From Bacteroidales bacterium UBA7009 (GTDB lineage: Bacteria; Bacteroidota; Bacteroidia; Bacteroidales; Paludibacteraceae): DNA of 64,000 nt. This document shows, piece by piece, positions 43,857 to 53,272 of the stretch (position 1 is the first letter of the stretch; every line of letters starts with the position of its first letter). Position numbers and translations under genes: made by a program. Location of the stretch: assembly GCA_002449665.1 (NCBI GenBank), contig DJXH01000037.1, positions 60,442 to 124,441 of the forward strand, written 5' to 3'. Under the pieces are notes generated by a model that was not told where the DNA came from, did no database searches, and saw nothing but the letters and a program-made list of their open reading frames with translations.

Positions 43857-46571
43857 ATGAAACAACTATCCTCTCTTTTTCTCATTCTGACAGTGAGTAC
43901 GATGCTCTATGCCGAGCAGAAAGTGACCGGAACAGTGCAAGACTCTCAAAGCGGCGAACTGCTTATCGGCGTAAGCGTTTCGGAAAAAGGCACGACCCAC
44001 GGCACTATTACCGACCTTGACGGCAATTTTACCATCACCGTTCAAGACGATGCAACACTGCTGCTGTCGTACATCGGTTATGCATCTACGGAGATTAAAG
44101 TTGGCAAACGCAATTCTTTAGGAACGATTCTGCTAACGCCTGAGGCAGTCAGTCTGGAGGATGTTACCATTACAGGTCAGATGGCGAAAGTCAACCAAAC
44201 GCCGGTAGCGGTAAGTCAGGTTACGGCTCTTGAGATAGAAGAGCGTCTTGGCGGAGCCGAGTTCCCCGAGGTGCTGAAAAACACTCCGGGTGTACATGCC
44301 AACGGTCAAGGAGGCGGCTGGGGTGACTCGGAGATATGGATGCGCGGTTTCGACAATACCAACGTGGCTACTATGATTAACGGTGTACCGATGAATGATA
44401 TGGAGGGCGGCACCGTCTATTGGTCCAACTGGCAGGGGCTGTCCGACGTAACAAGCGTTATGCAGACACAACGCGGTATGGGAGCAAGCAAGGTGAGCGC
44501 ACCTTCAGTAGGCGGAACGATAAATATCGTTACACGCGGTATAGATGCTAAAAAAGGCGGCGTAATGTCATATTCACTCGGGAATGACGGATATAACAAA
44601 CTGCTCTTTTCCGTATCAACGGGACTTATGAAAAACGGCTGGGCTATAACCGTTATGGGTTCCAAGACATGGGGCGAAGGCTATATACAAGGCACCGGCT
44701 TCAGCGGCTACAGCTATTTTGCCAACATATCCAAGCGAATCAACGACAACCACCAACTCTCTTTAACCGGCTTCGGCGCACCGCAGGGACACTGGCAACG
44801 CCCGAGCGGCAACAGCGGCGCACTGACACTCGAACAGTGGAACGAAGTGAAGAAATACATGACCGACGGCATGGACTATCGCCGCTATAATCCCGCATAC
44901 GGCTACGGCAACAACGGCAAGCAGAAAGGTGCCAACTACAACAAATACCACAAGCCGCAAATATCTCTCAATCACGTTTGGCAGATAGACTACAAGTCCT
45001 CTCTCTCCACCAGCCTTTATACCTCTATCGGTCGCGGTTTCGGCTACACGGCAGAAGCCAGTCCGTATAGTGAGTACGCCTACTCCGACCTCACTCGCGG
45101 AGCATACAACGGCGTACTGACCACTACCTTCCGCCGCGCAGACGGCACTTTTGACTACGGTGCAGTGGAAGACATCAATGCCGCTTCCACCTCAGGCTCA
45201 CAACTCATCATTGCCGAAAACCGCAACTACCACAACTGGTACGGTTTGGTCAGCACATACAACAACAAATTCCTTAACGTACTCGACCTGACGGCAGGAC
45301 TTGATGTACGCTACTATCAGGGTATTCACTCCGCCGTGATAAGCGACCTTATGAGCGGCGAGTACTTTATAGATGCCACTCGCGCCAACAGCGTAAACGC
45401 GGCAAACAATACCAAACGCCTTGATCCAGCTTGGACATACGAAAAACTCAACACCGGCGATGTTGTATATCGTGATTATACGGGGCACGTTATGCAAGAA
45501 GGCGTGTTCGCCACCTTGGAGTATAAGAAAGACCGGCTCTCGGCTTTCATTAACGGTTCTTTCTCTTATACCAACTACTGGCGTGAAGACCGTTTCTATT
45601 ACGACTATGACCATCGCCTTTCACAGTTGGCAGGGTTCTTCGGAGGCACGATCAAAGGCGGTGTAAATTACGACATTAACAGTCATAACAACGTCTATGT
45701 CAATGCCGGATATATAAGTCGTGCACCGAAATTCAACGGAGCGTTTATGTCGTCCAACACCAACCACATGCTTAACACCAATGCCAAAAACGAGAAAATA
45801 GCCTCGGTTGAAATAGGCTACGGCTTTCATAACGAATATGTTAATTTCGTAGCGAACGGTTACTATACCCGCTGGATGGACAAGACGATGTCGCGCTATA
45901 CCACTCTTAATAATCAGGAGACAGGCTACGTTAATATGACGGGCGTCAATGCCCAACATATGGGATTGGAGTTTGAGTTGAAGACACGCCCTGCCAAATG
46001 GGTGGAGATCAATGCCATGCTCTCGCTTGGCGACTGGCGGTGGAAGGGCGACAGCATCACCGGCTATCTGTATAATGAACACGGCGATGCCGTTACCGCA
46101 GATGGAGCAGTTACCACTATCGGTGCTCCCGACCATGCCAAAGCCACCATCAATCAGGAGAATATACGCGTTGGCGGTCAGGCACAAACAACAGCCAACG
46201 TAGGCATAACATTCAAGCCGTTCAAAGGGTTCCGTATCGGGGCAGAATATACCATATACGACCGCAACTATGCCTACTACTCTTTCTCCGGAAGCAACTT
46301 GACAATAGGAAAGACCGTCAATCTGCTCTCGCCGTACAAGTGTCCTATGGGCGGCTCTATGGATATGCGGGCATCGTATAGTTTTGATATAGGTCCTGTG
46401 CGCGCCACCCTCGCCGCTAATGTTACCAACGTGTTAGACCAGCATTATATAGAAAAGGCATGGAGTGCTAATGTCGTATCGCAAAACATTGTTGAGAACA
46501 ACAAGGACAATATCTATTTCTTCTACAACAAAGGCAGACAATGGAATCTGCGCCTGAAACTGTCATTCTAA
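43857..46571 (+). CDS. TonB-dependent outer-membrane receptor
   Basis: 904 residues. Signal peptide MKQLSSLFLILTVSTMLYA, carboxypeptidase-regulatory-like domain (about 22-100: VTGTVQDSQSGELLIGVSVSEKGTTHGTITDLDGNF), plug (PGVHANGQGGGWGDSEIWMRGFDNTNVATMINGVPMNDMEGG) and a 22-strand-type barrel ending in an aromatic Phe (LRLKLSF). A plain receptor rather than a SusC: no SusD-like gene follows. Its downstream partners carry OB-fold modules. Substrate unknown. Confidence 0.92.
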   Translation: MKQLSSLFLILTVSTMLYAEQKVTGTVQDSQSGELLIGVSVSEKGTTHGTITDLDGNFTITVQDDATLLLSYIGYASTEIKVGKRNSLGTILLTPEAVSLEDVTITGQMAKVNQTPVAVSQVTALEIEERLGGAEFPEVLKNTPGVHANGQGGGWGDSEIWMRGFDNTNVATMINGVPMNDMEGGTVYWSNWQGLSDVTSVMQTQRGMGASKVSAPSVGGTINIVTRGIDAKKGGVMSYSLGNDGYNKLLFSVSTGLMKNGWAITVMGSKTWGEGYIQGTGFSGYSYFANISKRINDNHQLSLTGFGAPQGHWQRPSGNSGALTLEQWNEVKKYMTDGMDYRRYNPAYGYGNNGKQKGANYNKYHKPQISLNHVWQIDYKSSLSTSLYTSIGRGFGYTAEASPYSEYAYSDLTRGAYNGVLTTTFRRADGTFDYGAVEDINAASTSGSQLIIAENRNYHNWYGLVSTYNNKFLNVLDLTAGLDVRYYQGIHSAVISDLMSGEYFIDATRANSVNAANNTKRLDPAWTYEKLNTGDVVYRDYTGHVMQEGVFATLEYKKDRLSAFINGSFSYTNYWREDRFYYDYDHRLSQLAGFFGGTIKGGVNYDINSHNNVYVNAGYISRAPKFNGAFMSSNTNHMLNTNAKNEKIASVEIGYGFHNEYVNFVANGYYTRWMDKTMSRYTTLNNQETGYVNMTGVNAQHMGLEFELKTRPAKWVEINAMLSLGDWRWKGDSITGYLYNEHGDAVTADGAVTTIGAPDHAKATINQENIRVGGQAQTTANVGITFKPFKGFRIGAEYTIYDRNYAYYSFSGSNLTIGKTVNLLSPYKCPMGGSMDMRASYSFDIGPVRATLAANVTNVLDQHYIEKAWSANVVSQNIVENNKDNIYFFYNKGRQWNLRLKLSF

Positions 46572-46583
46572 ACCTTTACAGAT

Positions 46584-48446
46584 ATGAAGAACACAAACTA
46601 TATATACATCTTCCTATTTGCCGCAATGGCAATGACTTCCTGTCGCGACTATTTCGACGCCAACGAACTTGACAACGGCAACTATCGCCCTACAGACGTA
46701 CGGACATCTATGACCTACACTCTCACCGACAACGATGTGGCATCAATAGGCAAACAATGCACCTACAAAGGTAGTGATACCGTTCCTTCGGTCTATGAAC
46801 AGAAAGCACTGTCCCTCTGTACCGTAGAAGACTCAACAGTATATACGGCGTGGAAACGTATAGCAGCCGATAAAGCCTTTAACGATGATGCCGGTGCCGA
46901 TATTTTCGTTCCGATGTTTATGGCGCAGAAGTTCCCTTATCTCAACGCAGGAACTATCTGCCAAGTAACCTACCCTCTCTATGAAGGCAAATCACAAAGA
47001 CAGCAGGCTTTCGGGAATATATCTGCCTACACCCTTACCGAAAACGACTATCGGACAATCTGGGGAGGAAGAGGCGCATCATATCTCACGGCGGAAAAGG
47101 AAACGGCATTAACGGATTTCCTTAAAAACACCTTCACTACAGCCACAGAAGGCAAAATGATGATGCTTACCTACAACTACAGCGAACTTAAGCCCGACAC
47201 TATTTACCCGCCGCTGAAATATGAATGTACAGTTAGCGAACTGCTTGCTGCACAGGAAACGACAGAACACCAACTGACAGGCACGGTAGGCATAGTACGC
47301 TCCACTCTGTCAGGACGATTCTATCTGATGGACAACGGCGACTCCATATACGTTTACGGACTGACCGACGAAGACGGCAATAGAGTATGGAAGGACAAGG
47401 GCATTCAGACCGGCGATATAATTACGCTCAAAGGCAAATACGCCATTATGGACAACGAACCTGTATTGGCAGATGCTGTCTATATATCCCACACACATCC
47501 GAACTCCGTTTCTAATAAACGTGCCCCCCGACACATACAGAAAGCCACTATAGAAAACGGAGTCAAACAAGCCGTATATATTCTGCAAAACGGCGAATGG
47601 ACACTCTATGACAACGAACTGCTTTACCGAATGGAAATTCTCCCGCAAAGCATCTACACGGCTATGGGGGCTACAAACATCAATAATGCGGACGAAGTGA
47701 TAGGCGGATATTTGCGGCGCACCTACCCTTACGCACAAGACAAGCAGATATATATGATTGTCTATTACGGCTCTAACGGTCTGACTGCGGACGAGTGGAC
47801 ATATGATGGCACCAATTTCGTTATGAACACCGGCTACGTACAAGACGTAATGTCGTTTGTGCTCAACACCGGCTGGGTAGCCAACATCAGCACCTACTAC
47901 ACCACTCCTTTTGTAGGCGACGGACCGGCAGACTTCACTATGCAGGCGGTCAGTCTTGACGGACTTAACTATATATGGCGCTATCAGGCTTCGTACGGAA
48001 TGACGGCCTCTGCCTACGTAAGCGGCACCAATCACCCCGTAGAGGGCTGGCTCATATCGCCGAAGATACGTCTCAAGAAAAGTACAGCACCCTTCCTTAC
48101 CTTCTACCACGCAGTGCGTTACGGCAACCCTGTAAGCAACCTCGAATGGCTCAAAGTCCGCGTTACAGACAACTATACCGGTGACGTTACCACTACCGAA
48201 TGGCGACACCTGCCCTTCACCGACTCCATACCCGATGGCAGCAACTGGGTGTTCCGCAACGCGGGCAAGTTTGACCTCTCGGAATATAACGGAGAAACAG
48301 TGGTCATTGCCTTTGAGTATAACACCACTATCGGCGAAGTGCCGTCCGCACCCACTTGGGAAATTCAAGACATCCTTGTAGCGGAAGAAGAGGAAGTGGA
48401 CGAGTTTATCAAAGCCGGTAACGCCAAACGTGGAATAACGGAATAA
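46584..48446 (+). CDS. Surface lipoprotein with OB-fold-like (DUF5689) and choice-of-anchor J domains
   Basis: 620 residues. Lipoprotein signal (FLFAAMAMTSC, lipidated Cys near 19). An OB-fold-like module lies at about 210-305 (YECTVSELLAAQETTEHQLTGTVGIV, GDIITLKGKYAIMDNEP), similar to DUF5689. The C-terminal part from about 440 is a jelly-roll choice-of-anchor J domain (HPVEGWLISPKIRLKKSTAPFLTFYHAVRYGNP). Twelve bases after the TonB receptor, so likely its surface partner. Ligand unknown. Confidence 0.78.
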   Translation: MKNTNYIYIFLFAAMAMTSCRDYFDANELDNGNYRPTDVRTSMTYTLTDNDVASIGKQCTYKGSDTVPSVYEQKALSLCTVEDSTVYTAWKRIAADKAFNDDAGADIFVPMFMAQKFPYLNAGTICQVTYPLYEGKSQRQQAFGNISAYTLTENDYRTIWGGRGASYLTAEKETALTDFLKNTFTTATEGKMMMLTYNYSELKPDTIYPPLKYECTVSELLAAQETTEHQLTGTVGIVRSTLSGRFYLMDNGDSIYVYGLTDEDGNRVWKDKGIQTGDIITLKGKYAIMDNEPVLADAVYISHTHPNSVSNKRAPRHIQKATIENGVKQAVYILQNGEWTLYDNELLYRMEILPQSIYTAMGATNINNADEVIGGYLRRTYPYAQDKQIYMIVYYGSNGLTADEWTYDGTNFVMNTGYVQDVMSFVLNTGWVANISTYYTTPFVGDGPADFTMQAVSLDGLNYIWRYQASYGMTASAYVSGTNHPVEGWLISPKIRLKKSTAPFLTFYHAVRYGNPVSNLEWLKVRVTDNYTGDVTTTEWRHLPFTDSIPDGSNWVFRNAGKFDLSEYNGETVVIAFEYNTTIGEVPSAPTWEIQDILVAEEEEVDEFIKAGNAKRGITE

Positions 48447-48487
48447 CATAATATCAATCAAATAATTATTAACCAAATTTAATAACT

Positions 48488-49702
48488 ATGAAAAAGATTA
48501 TTCTTTTTTGCGCAGCCATGGTTGCTGCACTGGGCTTGAATGCTCAAACAGTATTGACAGCAGAAGAGGCATACAATGCCGCTATCGCACTTAATGCAGG
48601 GGACACTCTCACTGACGATAACGGTCAGACCGCTATCGTAGAAGTAACCGCTTACGTTACCGACGGCACCAACGGAACTATCAACAACGGGCAACAGACC
48701 TTCTACATAGGTCAGACTGCTGATGAGGCGGAAAAGACACTGCAAGTTTACAAATGCGACATGCCCGAAAACGAGGCTGCCGTGAACAAAGGCGACAAAG
48801 TGAAAATCACCGGCAAACTGATGCACTATGTAAACAAATCGGGTACAATGTATGTGGCAGAACTCGTAAAAGCATCGGCTGAAGTGTTAGAGCGCGCTTC
48901 TGTAGCAAAAGTTGACACAATCCGAGACATGTCTGTTTGCGAAATAATAGAAGAAGGCGAGTCGCTCAAAGGCGGTCAATATACCAAAGAGTTCTTTGAG
49001 ATAACAGTCAGTGTTGACTCTCTGACCTACACCAATGGTACCGTTCAGACTTTCTTCACCTTCTGCGAAGACAACCATAAGTCGCTTCAGGCTTATAACG
49101 CTCAAATGCAGGACGATGTCATTGCAGCAAAAGGCGACAGCGTAAAAATAGTAGGTAAAATCACTCTCTATGCCCAAAAGAACCAAGTTGAGTTTGAGTC
49201 TCCTCAAGCATGGGTGGTCTTCAAAGCCGAACAGCCCAAAGTAGATACAATCGAAACAACCATAAACGAGATTAGACAAGTAGGAGAAGCCCTTGAGCAA
49301 AATGCCGTTACCAAAGAGGTATATGTAGTAAGGGGTTATGTGGACAGCATCGCCGTAGCATACAGCGAAGAATACGGAAATATCTCGTTCTTCATAACTG
49401 AGGATATGGGAAACCCGACATACGACTTGCAAGTTTTCCGTGGTCAATATACAGAGGACATTCCCGTTGGGACAGAGGTTATAGTAACCGGAAATATAAA
49501 ACGCTACTACAAAGCACCTACCGAGACTACGGAAGAGATTGATATGCTTGAAATCGTCAACGGAGTAGTAGAATTGCCAACCGAAACCGGACTGAAAGAA
49601 GTAATCAATATGCCCAAAGCACAAAAAATACTGCTTAACGGCAACCTGATTATCAAGCAAGGCAATACATTATACAATGCTACAGGTTCTGAAATAAGAT
49701 AA
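48488..49702 (+). CDS. Exported protein with three tandem OB-fold-like modules
   Basis: 404 residues. Signal peptide MKKIILFCAAMVAALGLNA. Three repeats of about 100 residues (22-135, 148-247, 257-362) share the pattern beta-strand, then an N/G loop, then KGDKVKITGKL / KGDSVKIVGKI / VGTEVIVTGNI, the closing strand of OB folds such as DUF5689 or the bacterial OB-fold domain. The tail (residues 377-404, KAQKILLNGNLIIKQGNTLY) resembles a short C-terminal extension seen on secreted Bacteroidales proteins and may be a sorting signal. OB folds often bind nucleic acid or sugar; which applies here is unknown. Confidence 0.72.
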   Translation: MKKIILFCAAMVAALGLNAQTVLTAEEAYNAAIALNAGDTLTDDNGQTAIVEVTAYVTDGTNGTINNGQQTFYIGQTADEAEKTLQVYKCDMPENEAAVNKGDKVKITGKLMHYVNKSGTMYVAELVKASAEVLERASVAKVDTIRDMSVCEIIEEGESLKGGQYTKEFFEITVSVDSLTYTNGTVQTFFTFCEDNHKSLQAYNAQMQDDVIAAKGDSVKIVGKITLYAQKNQVEFESPQAWVVFKAEQPKVDTIETTINEIRQVGEALEQNAVTKEVYVVRGYVDSIAVAYSEEYGNISFFITEDMGNPTYDLQVFRGQYTEDIPVGTEVIVTGNIKRYYKAPTETTEEIDMLEIVNGVVELPTETGLKEVINMPKAQKILLNGNLIIKQGNTLYNATGSEIR

Positions 49703-49741
49703 GACTGCGTTCTATATAAAGCGTATTCAAGAACATTGCAC

Positions 49742-49775
49742 AAAAAAGCAGGAATAACAAATTCCTGCTTTTTTT
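49742..49775. terminator. Bidirectional terminator after the OB-fold gene
   Basis: AAAAAAGCAGGAAT pairs with ATTCCTGCTTTTTT around a 5-base loop; T runs on both strands. Serves the plus-strand cluster and the convergent minus-strand island. Confidence 0.88.
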
Positions 49776-49776
49776 A

Positions 49777-49831
49777 CCCGCAAATCAGTTGAAATCTCCG
49801 TTTTTTAGGCATATTTCAACTGAGTTGCGGG
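49777..49831. repeat. 19-bp near-perfect inverted repeat
   Basis: Arms at 49777-49795 and 49813-49831 match at 18 of 19 positions, with a 17-base T-rich loop, followed by ATTTTTTAG. It sits immediately after a complete terminator, so it is either a second terminator or a small palindromic mobile repeat. A TAnnTTTG-like box (TATCTTTG, 49843-49850) lies just beyond, but without a good upstream element. Confidence 0.7.
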
Positions 49832-49858
49832 ATTTTTTAGCTTATCTTTGTTATATTC

Positions 49859-50818
49859 CTATAAAGACCTGTTTTGAAACTGCTTTATTCGTTCATCAAT
49901 AATTTCCCCATTTTTAATATTGATAGCATCAAGCAAAGTTTTGCTCAAATTCCACTCAACAATTTCATCTAAAAACCGGACAATTTCCACACTGATGGCG
50001 TTAGAAGTTGATTTATAGAACAACGACGGGGTGTGGTCAACGACATAATGAGTTATTCCATCCACTTGATAGGTAGGATTTTCAATACTTGTAGGTACAC
50101 TTGTTTCCACTCCTCCATGTCTGTCACAACTTAAATCAATAATAAGCGAGCCTTTTTTCATTCGATGTAGATCTTCCTTATAAATGATATGGTCTTTGCG
50201 GGACGTATCCCAAAGTATAGCATTTATTACTACATCATAATTGCCGATTTCTTGACGGAAAAGTGTTTCCATTTTGCGGTCGTAAACTATAACTTCCGCT
50301 CCCATATAATTTAATGTACGTATTGCCCCTCGAGCAGTATTTCCACGTCCGAGTACAGCAACTTTTGTTTGATTAGGGAACACTCCATGAAGCAGATAGG
50401 CATGGCATAGGGCAGCTTCTCCGGCAATCTCATTATTTTTCCAAAAGGTATGCCTTCCCATTTCATACATATCTTCCCAAGCGATACCGGTAAGGTGATT
50501 ATCTACGAGCAAATCAGTAATATCTCTGTTTTGAACGGCGTGAATCCAACCAAAAACGATTTGGTTATGCAAATCCTTAAGATAATCAGCATCTCCGATT
50601 TTGGGGTCGCAAACAACATCTTTTGAGATAACTTCATCACGTGGTACTACATTCACTCCGAACCTGCTATATTCTTCGTCTTCAAATCCAAGAACTTCTC
50701 CATAGCCTTTTTCTATAAACAGATATTCGGGATGCCTGATAGAAGAAAGATGCGTTGGAACGATTGCCCGCCTGCGTTCATTTTCTTTGTGTGAAATAGG
50801 AAAACCAATAGTATTCAT
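49859..50818 (-). CDS. ceo: N5-(carboxyethyl)ornithine synthase
   Basis: 319 residues. The start (MNTIGFPISHKENERRRAIVP) and EYLFIEKGYGEVLGFEDEEY, VCDPKIGDADYL, FGWIHAVQNRDITD, AWEDMYEMGRHTFWKNNEIAGEAA and VAVLGRGNTARGAIRTLNYMGAEVIVYDR are the signature of the lactococcal enzyme, a relative of alanine dehydrogenase. It reductively couples pyruvate to the side-chain amine of ornithine (or lysine) with NADPH. Full length and probably active. Base composition is clearly more AT-rich than the flanking operons. Last gene of a minus-strand island with CapK-like ligases. Confidence 0.88.
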   Translation of the reverse strand: MNTIGFPISHKENERRRAIVPTHLSSIRHPEYLFIEKGYGEVLGFEDEEYSRFGVNVVPRDEVISKDVVCDPKIGDADYLKDLHNQIVFGWIHAVQNRDITDLLVDNHLTGIAWEDMYEMGRHTFWKNNEIAGEAALCHAYLLHGVFPNQTKVAVLGRGNTARGAIRTLNYMGAEVIVYDRKMETLFRQEIGNYDVVINAILWDTSRKDHIIYKEDLHRMKKGSLIIDLSCDRHGGVETSVPTSIENPTYQVDGITHYVVDHTPSLFYKSTSNAISVEIVRFLDEIVEWNLSKTLLDAINIKNGEIIDERIKQFQNRSL

Positions 50819-50851
50819 TTGAAAATTAATTAAAATATGATTAACAACAAT

Positions 50852-51446
50852 TTATCTTAAGGTATCACCACCATCACAAAATATGGTCTGTCCAACAATA
50901 GAATTACCTCTACCTGAAACCATGAATAACACCAATTCTGCAATTTCTTCAAGCCTTACATATCTTTTAGCCAAAGAATCTTCACGAAAGCTATTTTTTT
51001 CTACATTAGTGAAATTTATTCCGCTCGGCAAATACCCCGGTGCTATTCCGTTCACATTTATAGCGTAAGGTATATATTTTTTTGCCAAACCTTCAGTTAT
51101 GGCATTAACTGCACGTTTTGAAATAAAATAAGGGTGTGTATCAGCTTGTATGGAACTAAGTGATGATATATTTATCATTTTACCATTTATCCGATTATCT
51201 TTAAAATACTTGCACACTGCTTCACCAACAAACAACAATGAATTAACATTAAGATCAAAAGTCTTATCATAAGTGCTCATTGGATTTGCATTCATTTCTC
51301 CATTGCCGGTAACATAAGCTGCGTTGTTAATCCAAATTTGGAAGATTTTGCTTTTTGACAAATCTGCTATGTGTGCAAGTTGCTGCTCTATATTCGTCAA
51401 ATCTGTTAAATCCCATTGATAAGTATGTAACAATTCGTTTATGATT
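50852..51446 (-). pseudogene. Short-chain dehydrogenase, N-terminus deleted
   Basis: About 193-198 residues of an SDR: INNAAYVTGN (NNAG-like), SSLSSIQADTHPYFISKRAV with the catalytic Ser and Tyr-x-x-x-Lys changed to F-ISK (PYFISKRAVNAI), and the C-terminal IVGQTIFCDGGDTLR. The first ~50 residues with the TGxxxGxG nucleotide-binding motif are missing. In frame upstream there is a TAG stop 18-20 bases before the only start-like TTG (51433). The sequence upstream of about 51446 belongs to a different gene fragment. Loss of the cofactor loop and of the Tyr makes it non-functional. Confidence 0.75.
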
Positions 51447-51647
51447 CCATTCTATGGAACCATAACGGAAAATGTGAAATAACAAATCTACAAAAATCCT
51501 AAATTGTGTTTTTCTCTCTTTCTCGGGGTAATATGATGGTGCTTTCCAGATGCGTGATTTGATTAACACAAAAGGAAGCACAAGTTTTCTTTTCAGGAGT
51601 GACAGGTAATGTAAAAATAATATTGGTTTATAGTATTTAGAATTCAT
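51447..51647 (-). pseudogene. 5' fragment of a sugar-transfer-associated ATP-grasp gene
   Basis: About 67 codons from the ATG at 51647. It has a basic N-terminus and then SYYPEKERKTQFRIFVDLLFHIFRYGSIEW, which recalls the conserved opening of ATP-grasp proteins in Bacteroidota polysaccharide clusters (YYPE..RK..IF.DQ..HI.KYG.IN.FYFLYGFD). The match stops right after the Trp codon at 51447-51449, where the frame runs into SDR-derived sequence. It marks a deletion junction. The next ~70 bases upstream hold no gene. Confidence 0.6.
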
Positions 51648-51717
51648 ACATTATGTGGTTATCTGTATATTTATTAAACTATAAGGCATATAGCAAGTTG
51701 CGATTTTCCATACAATA

Positions 51718-53124
51718 TCAGTTTTTCTTCAAAAACTCGAACTCACTCACGCAGTAGTCCTCTTTGCCGGATGGGAGCAAAGGGATGTTGTCAACGAACT
51801 CAAGCGAGACACGAGAACCGACAAAATGATTTTGATAGTTGGTAATACAATAATCAAACTGCGACCGGTCGTCTGTAGGGTCTTTGAGTTTAAGCAAAAT
51901 GCGAATATCGCCTGCTTTGTCCTGCCTAATCTGAAAACGGTCTATCTTGTTGTAAATAATGCAGCTGTCTTCGTTGTGATAATCATTGTCTCTATAGAGC
52001 ATTATCGGCAACATAGTAGGCGAAATGGGTACACCTTGCTTGTTGTATATCAGTTTACCGGCTCTGCCTATCACTTGTCCCAAAACTTTTGAAACCCTTC
52101 CGCAAGCACATTTCTCCGGTTTGATATATGCCATATCGCCCACTTGATATCGCAAGAAAGGGAAAACGAAATTGTTAAGGTCGGTGGCAAGCACATAACC
52201 GATGCTGCCTTCCGGTAAAGGAGTGCCGTCTTTATCAGCAATCTCCACGACACATTGTTCTTCACTTATATGCAATCCGTTTTGCAACTTACATTCGTGT
52301 GCTTTAATACCTCCATCGCCTGCTCCGTATTCATCATACACAGGACAATGAAAAACGTCCTCAAGAGTTTTTCTATATGTAGGCATCAGTATCTCGCCTG
52401 TGGTGAGGATACAGGTGAGATGACCGCTTGGTAGTTGGTGTTTGCGAATATACTCTGCAAAGATGACAAGCGATGAACCATATCCTCTCATTGCCTTGGG
52501 GTTCCATTTTACGAACACTTCGTAGTGCGCTTGCATAGCCTCGTCTGTAACATCAGCACTGCTGCGTTTGAGGTTGCGCATTATATACAAGTCGAAAATA
52601 TCTTTCGCAGTGAGTTTGCGTTTTTTAGCCACAAGTGAATTGCCTCCGAGCGTAAACATTTTCTCTCCGAGCTGAAAGCCATACCATTGCCAAGCGCGGA
52701 AAGAAGAAGCCCAGTCGGCACTCCACTCTGCCGTGTCCACCATAAACTGCATTGGGGTTCCTGTACTGCCACCTGTAGATTCCTTTGTATAACGGCGCGA
52801 AGATATATCGTTGCTGATAAGGTCGTTGTAGTTATCACGCACATCCTGTTTGGTTAGCACCGGCAGTTTGTGCAAGTCGTCAACCGAATTAAAATCATCA
52901 GGTTTTAATCCTAACGAGTGGAAAAGGCGTGAATAATATGGCACATTATTGAAGCAATGGCTAATAAGACGTTTTAGTTTGGCATTTTGCAAATCAGTCA
53001 GTTCCTGCCTTGTCAATCGCTCGTTCAGCTCATACTCCTTCCAACTTCTATACAGAGAGCGATGCATCACTTTATCTGCCACCGGCAGCAGACAATATCG
53101 GTCTATTTTGGAATAAAGACTCAT
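51718..53124 (-). CDS. CapK/phenylacetate-CoA ligase-like adenylate-forming enzyme 1
   Basis: 468 residues. AMP-binding P-loop STGGSTGTPMQF near residue 116, then TTGEILMPTYRKTLEDVFHCPVYDEYGAGDGG (A4/A5 motifs) and the C-terminal cap GRAGKLIYNKQGV. The Cys pair CACG (residue ~345) belongs to the family's metal-binding site. In polysaccharide clusters such proteins (CapK) are thought to activate a carboxylic acid for transfer onto a sugar. No signal peptide. Shares overall design with the next ligase, but they are diverged. Confidence 0.85.
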   Translation of the reverse strand: MSLYSKIDRYCLLPVADKVMHRSLYRSWKEYELNERLTRQELTDLQNAKLKRLISHCFNNVPYYSRLFHSLGLKPDDFNSVDDLHKLPVLTKQDVRDNYNDLISNDISSRRYTKESTGGSTGTPMQFMVDTAEWSADWASSFRAWQWYGFQLGEKMFTLGGNSLVAKKRKLTAKDIFDLYIMRNLKRSSADVTDEAMQAHYEVFVKWNPKAMRGYGSSLVIFAEYIRKHQLPSGHLTCILTTGEILMPTYRKTLEDVFHCPVYDEYGAGDGGIKAHECKLQNGLHISEEQCVVEIADKDGTPLPEGSIGYVLATDLNNFVFPFLRYQVGDMAYIKPEKCACGRVSKVLGQVIGRAGKLIYNKQGVPISPTMLPIMLYRDNDYHNEDSCIIYNKIDRFQIRQDKAGDIRILLKLKDPTDDRSQFDYCITNYQNHFVGSRVSLEFVDNIPLLPSGKEDYCVSEFEFLKKN

Positions 53125-53182
53125 TTTGACTTTAGACTTTAGGATTAACTTTAATTATTAGGATTGGTTATAACATAATTAA

Positions 53183-53209
53183 GCGGCATGCACATATAAT
53201 GCATACCGC
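53183..53209. other. Hairpin between the two CapK-like genes
   Basis: A 10-base arm (53183-53192) pairs with 53200-53209 except for one C-A mismatch, with a 7-base loop. No T run on either strand. The 148-base gap has no other feature I can name. Confidence 0.4.
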
Positions 53210-53272
53210 CCTAAAGGTGGAAATAGATTCAAATTCTGATTATCTGTTTGTCTTATTCCTCTCGACTCCTTA

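Noticed and set aside
47310..48476. 388-codon antisense frame opposite the anchor-J lipoprotein
   Set aside because: No motif, and the plus strand has signal peptide, domain structure and operon spacing.
51327..51446. Last ~40 codons of the 106-codon frame starting at 51647 as a real protein end
   Set aside because: Beyond the Trp codon at 51447 it is out-of-frame SDR sequence, so only the first ~67 codons are meaningful.
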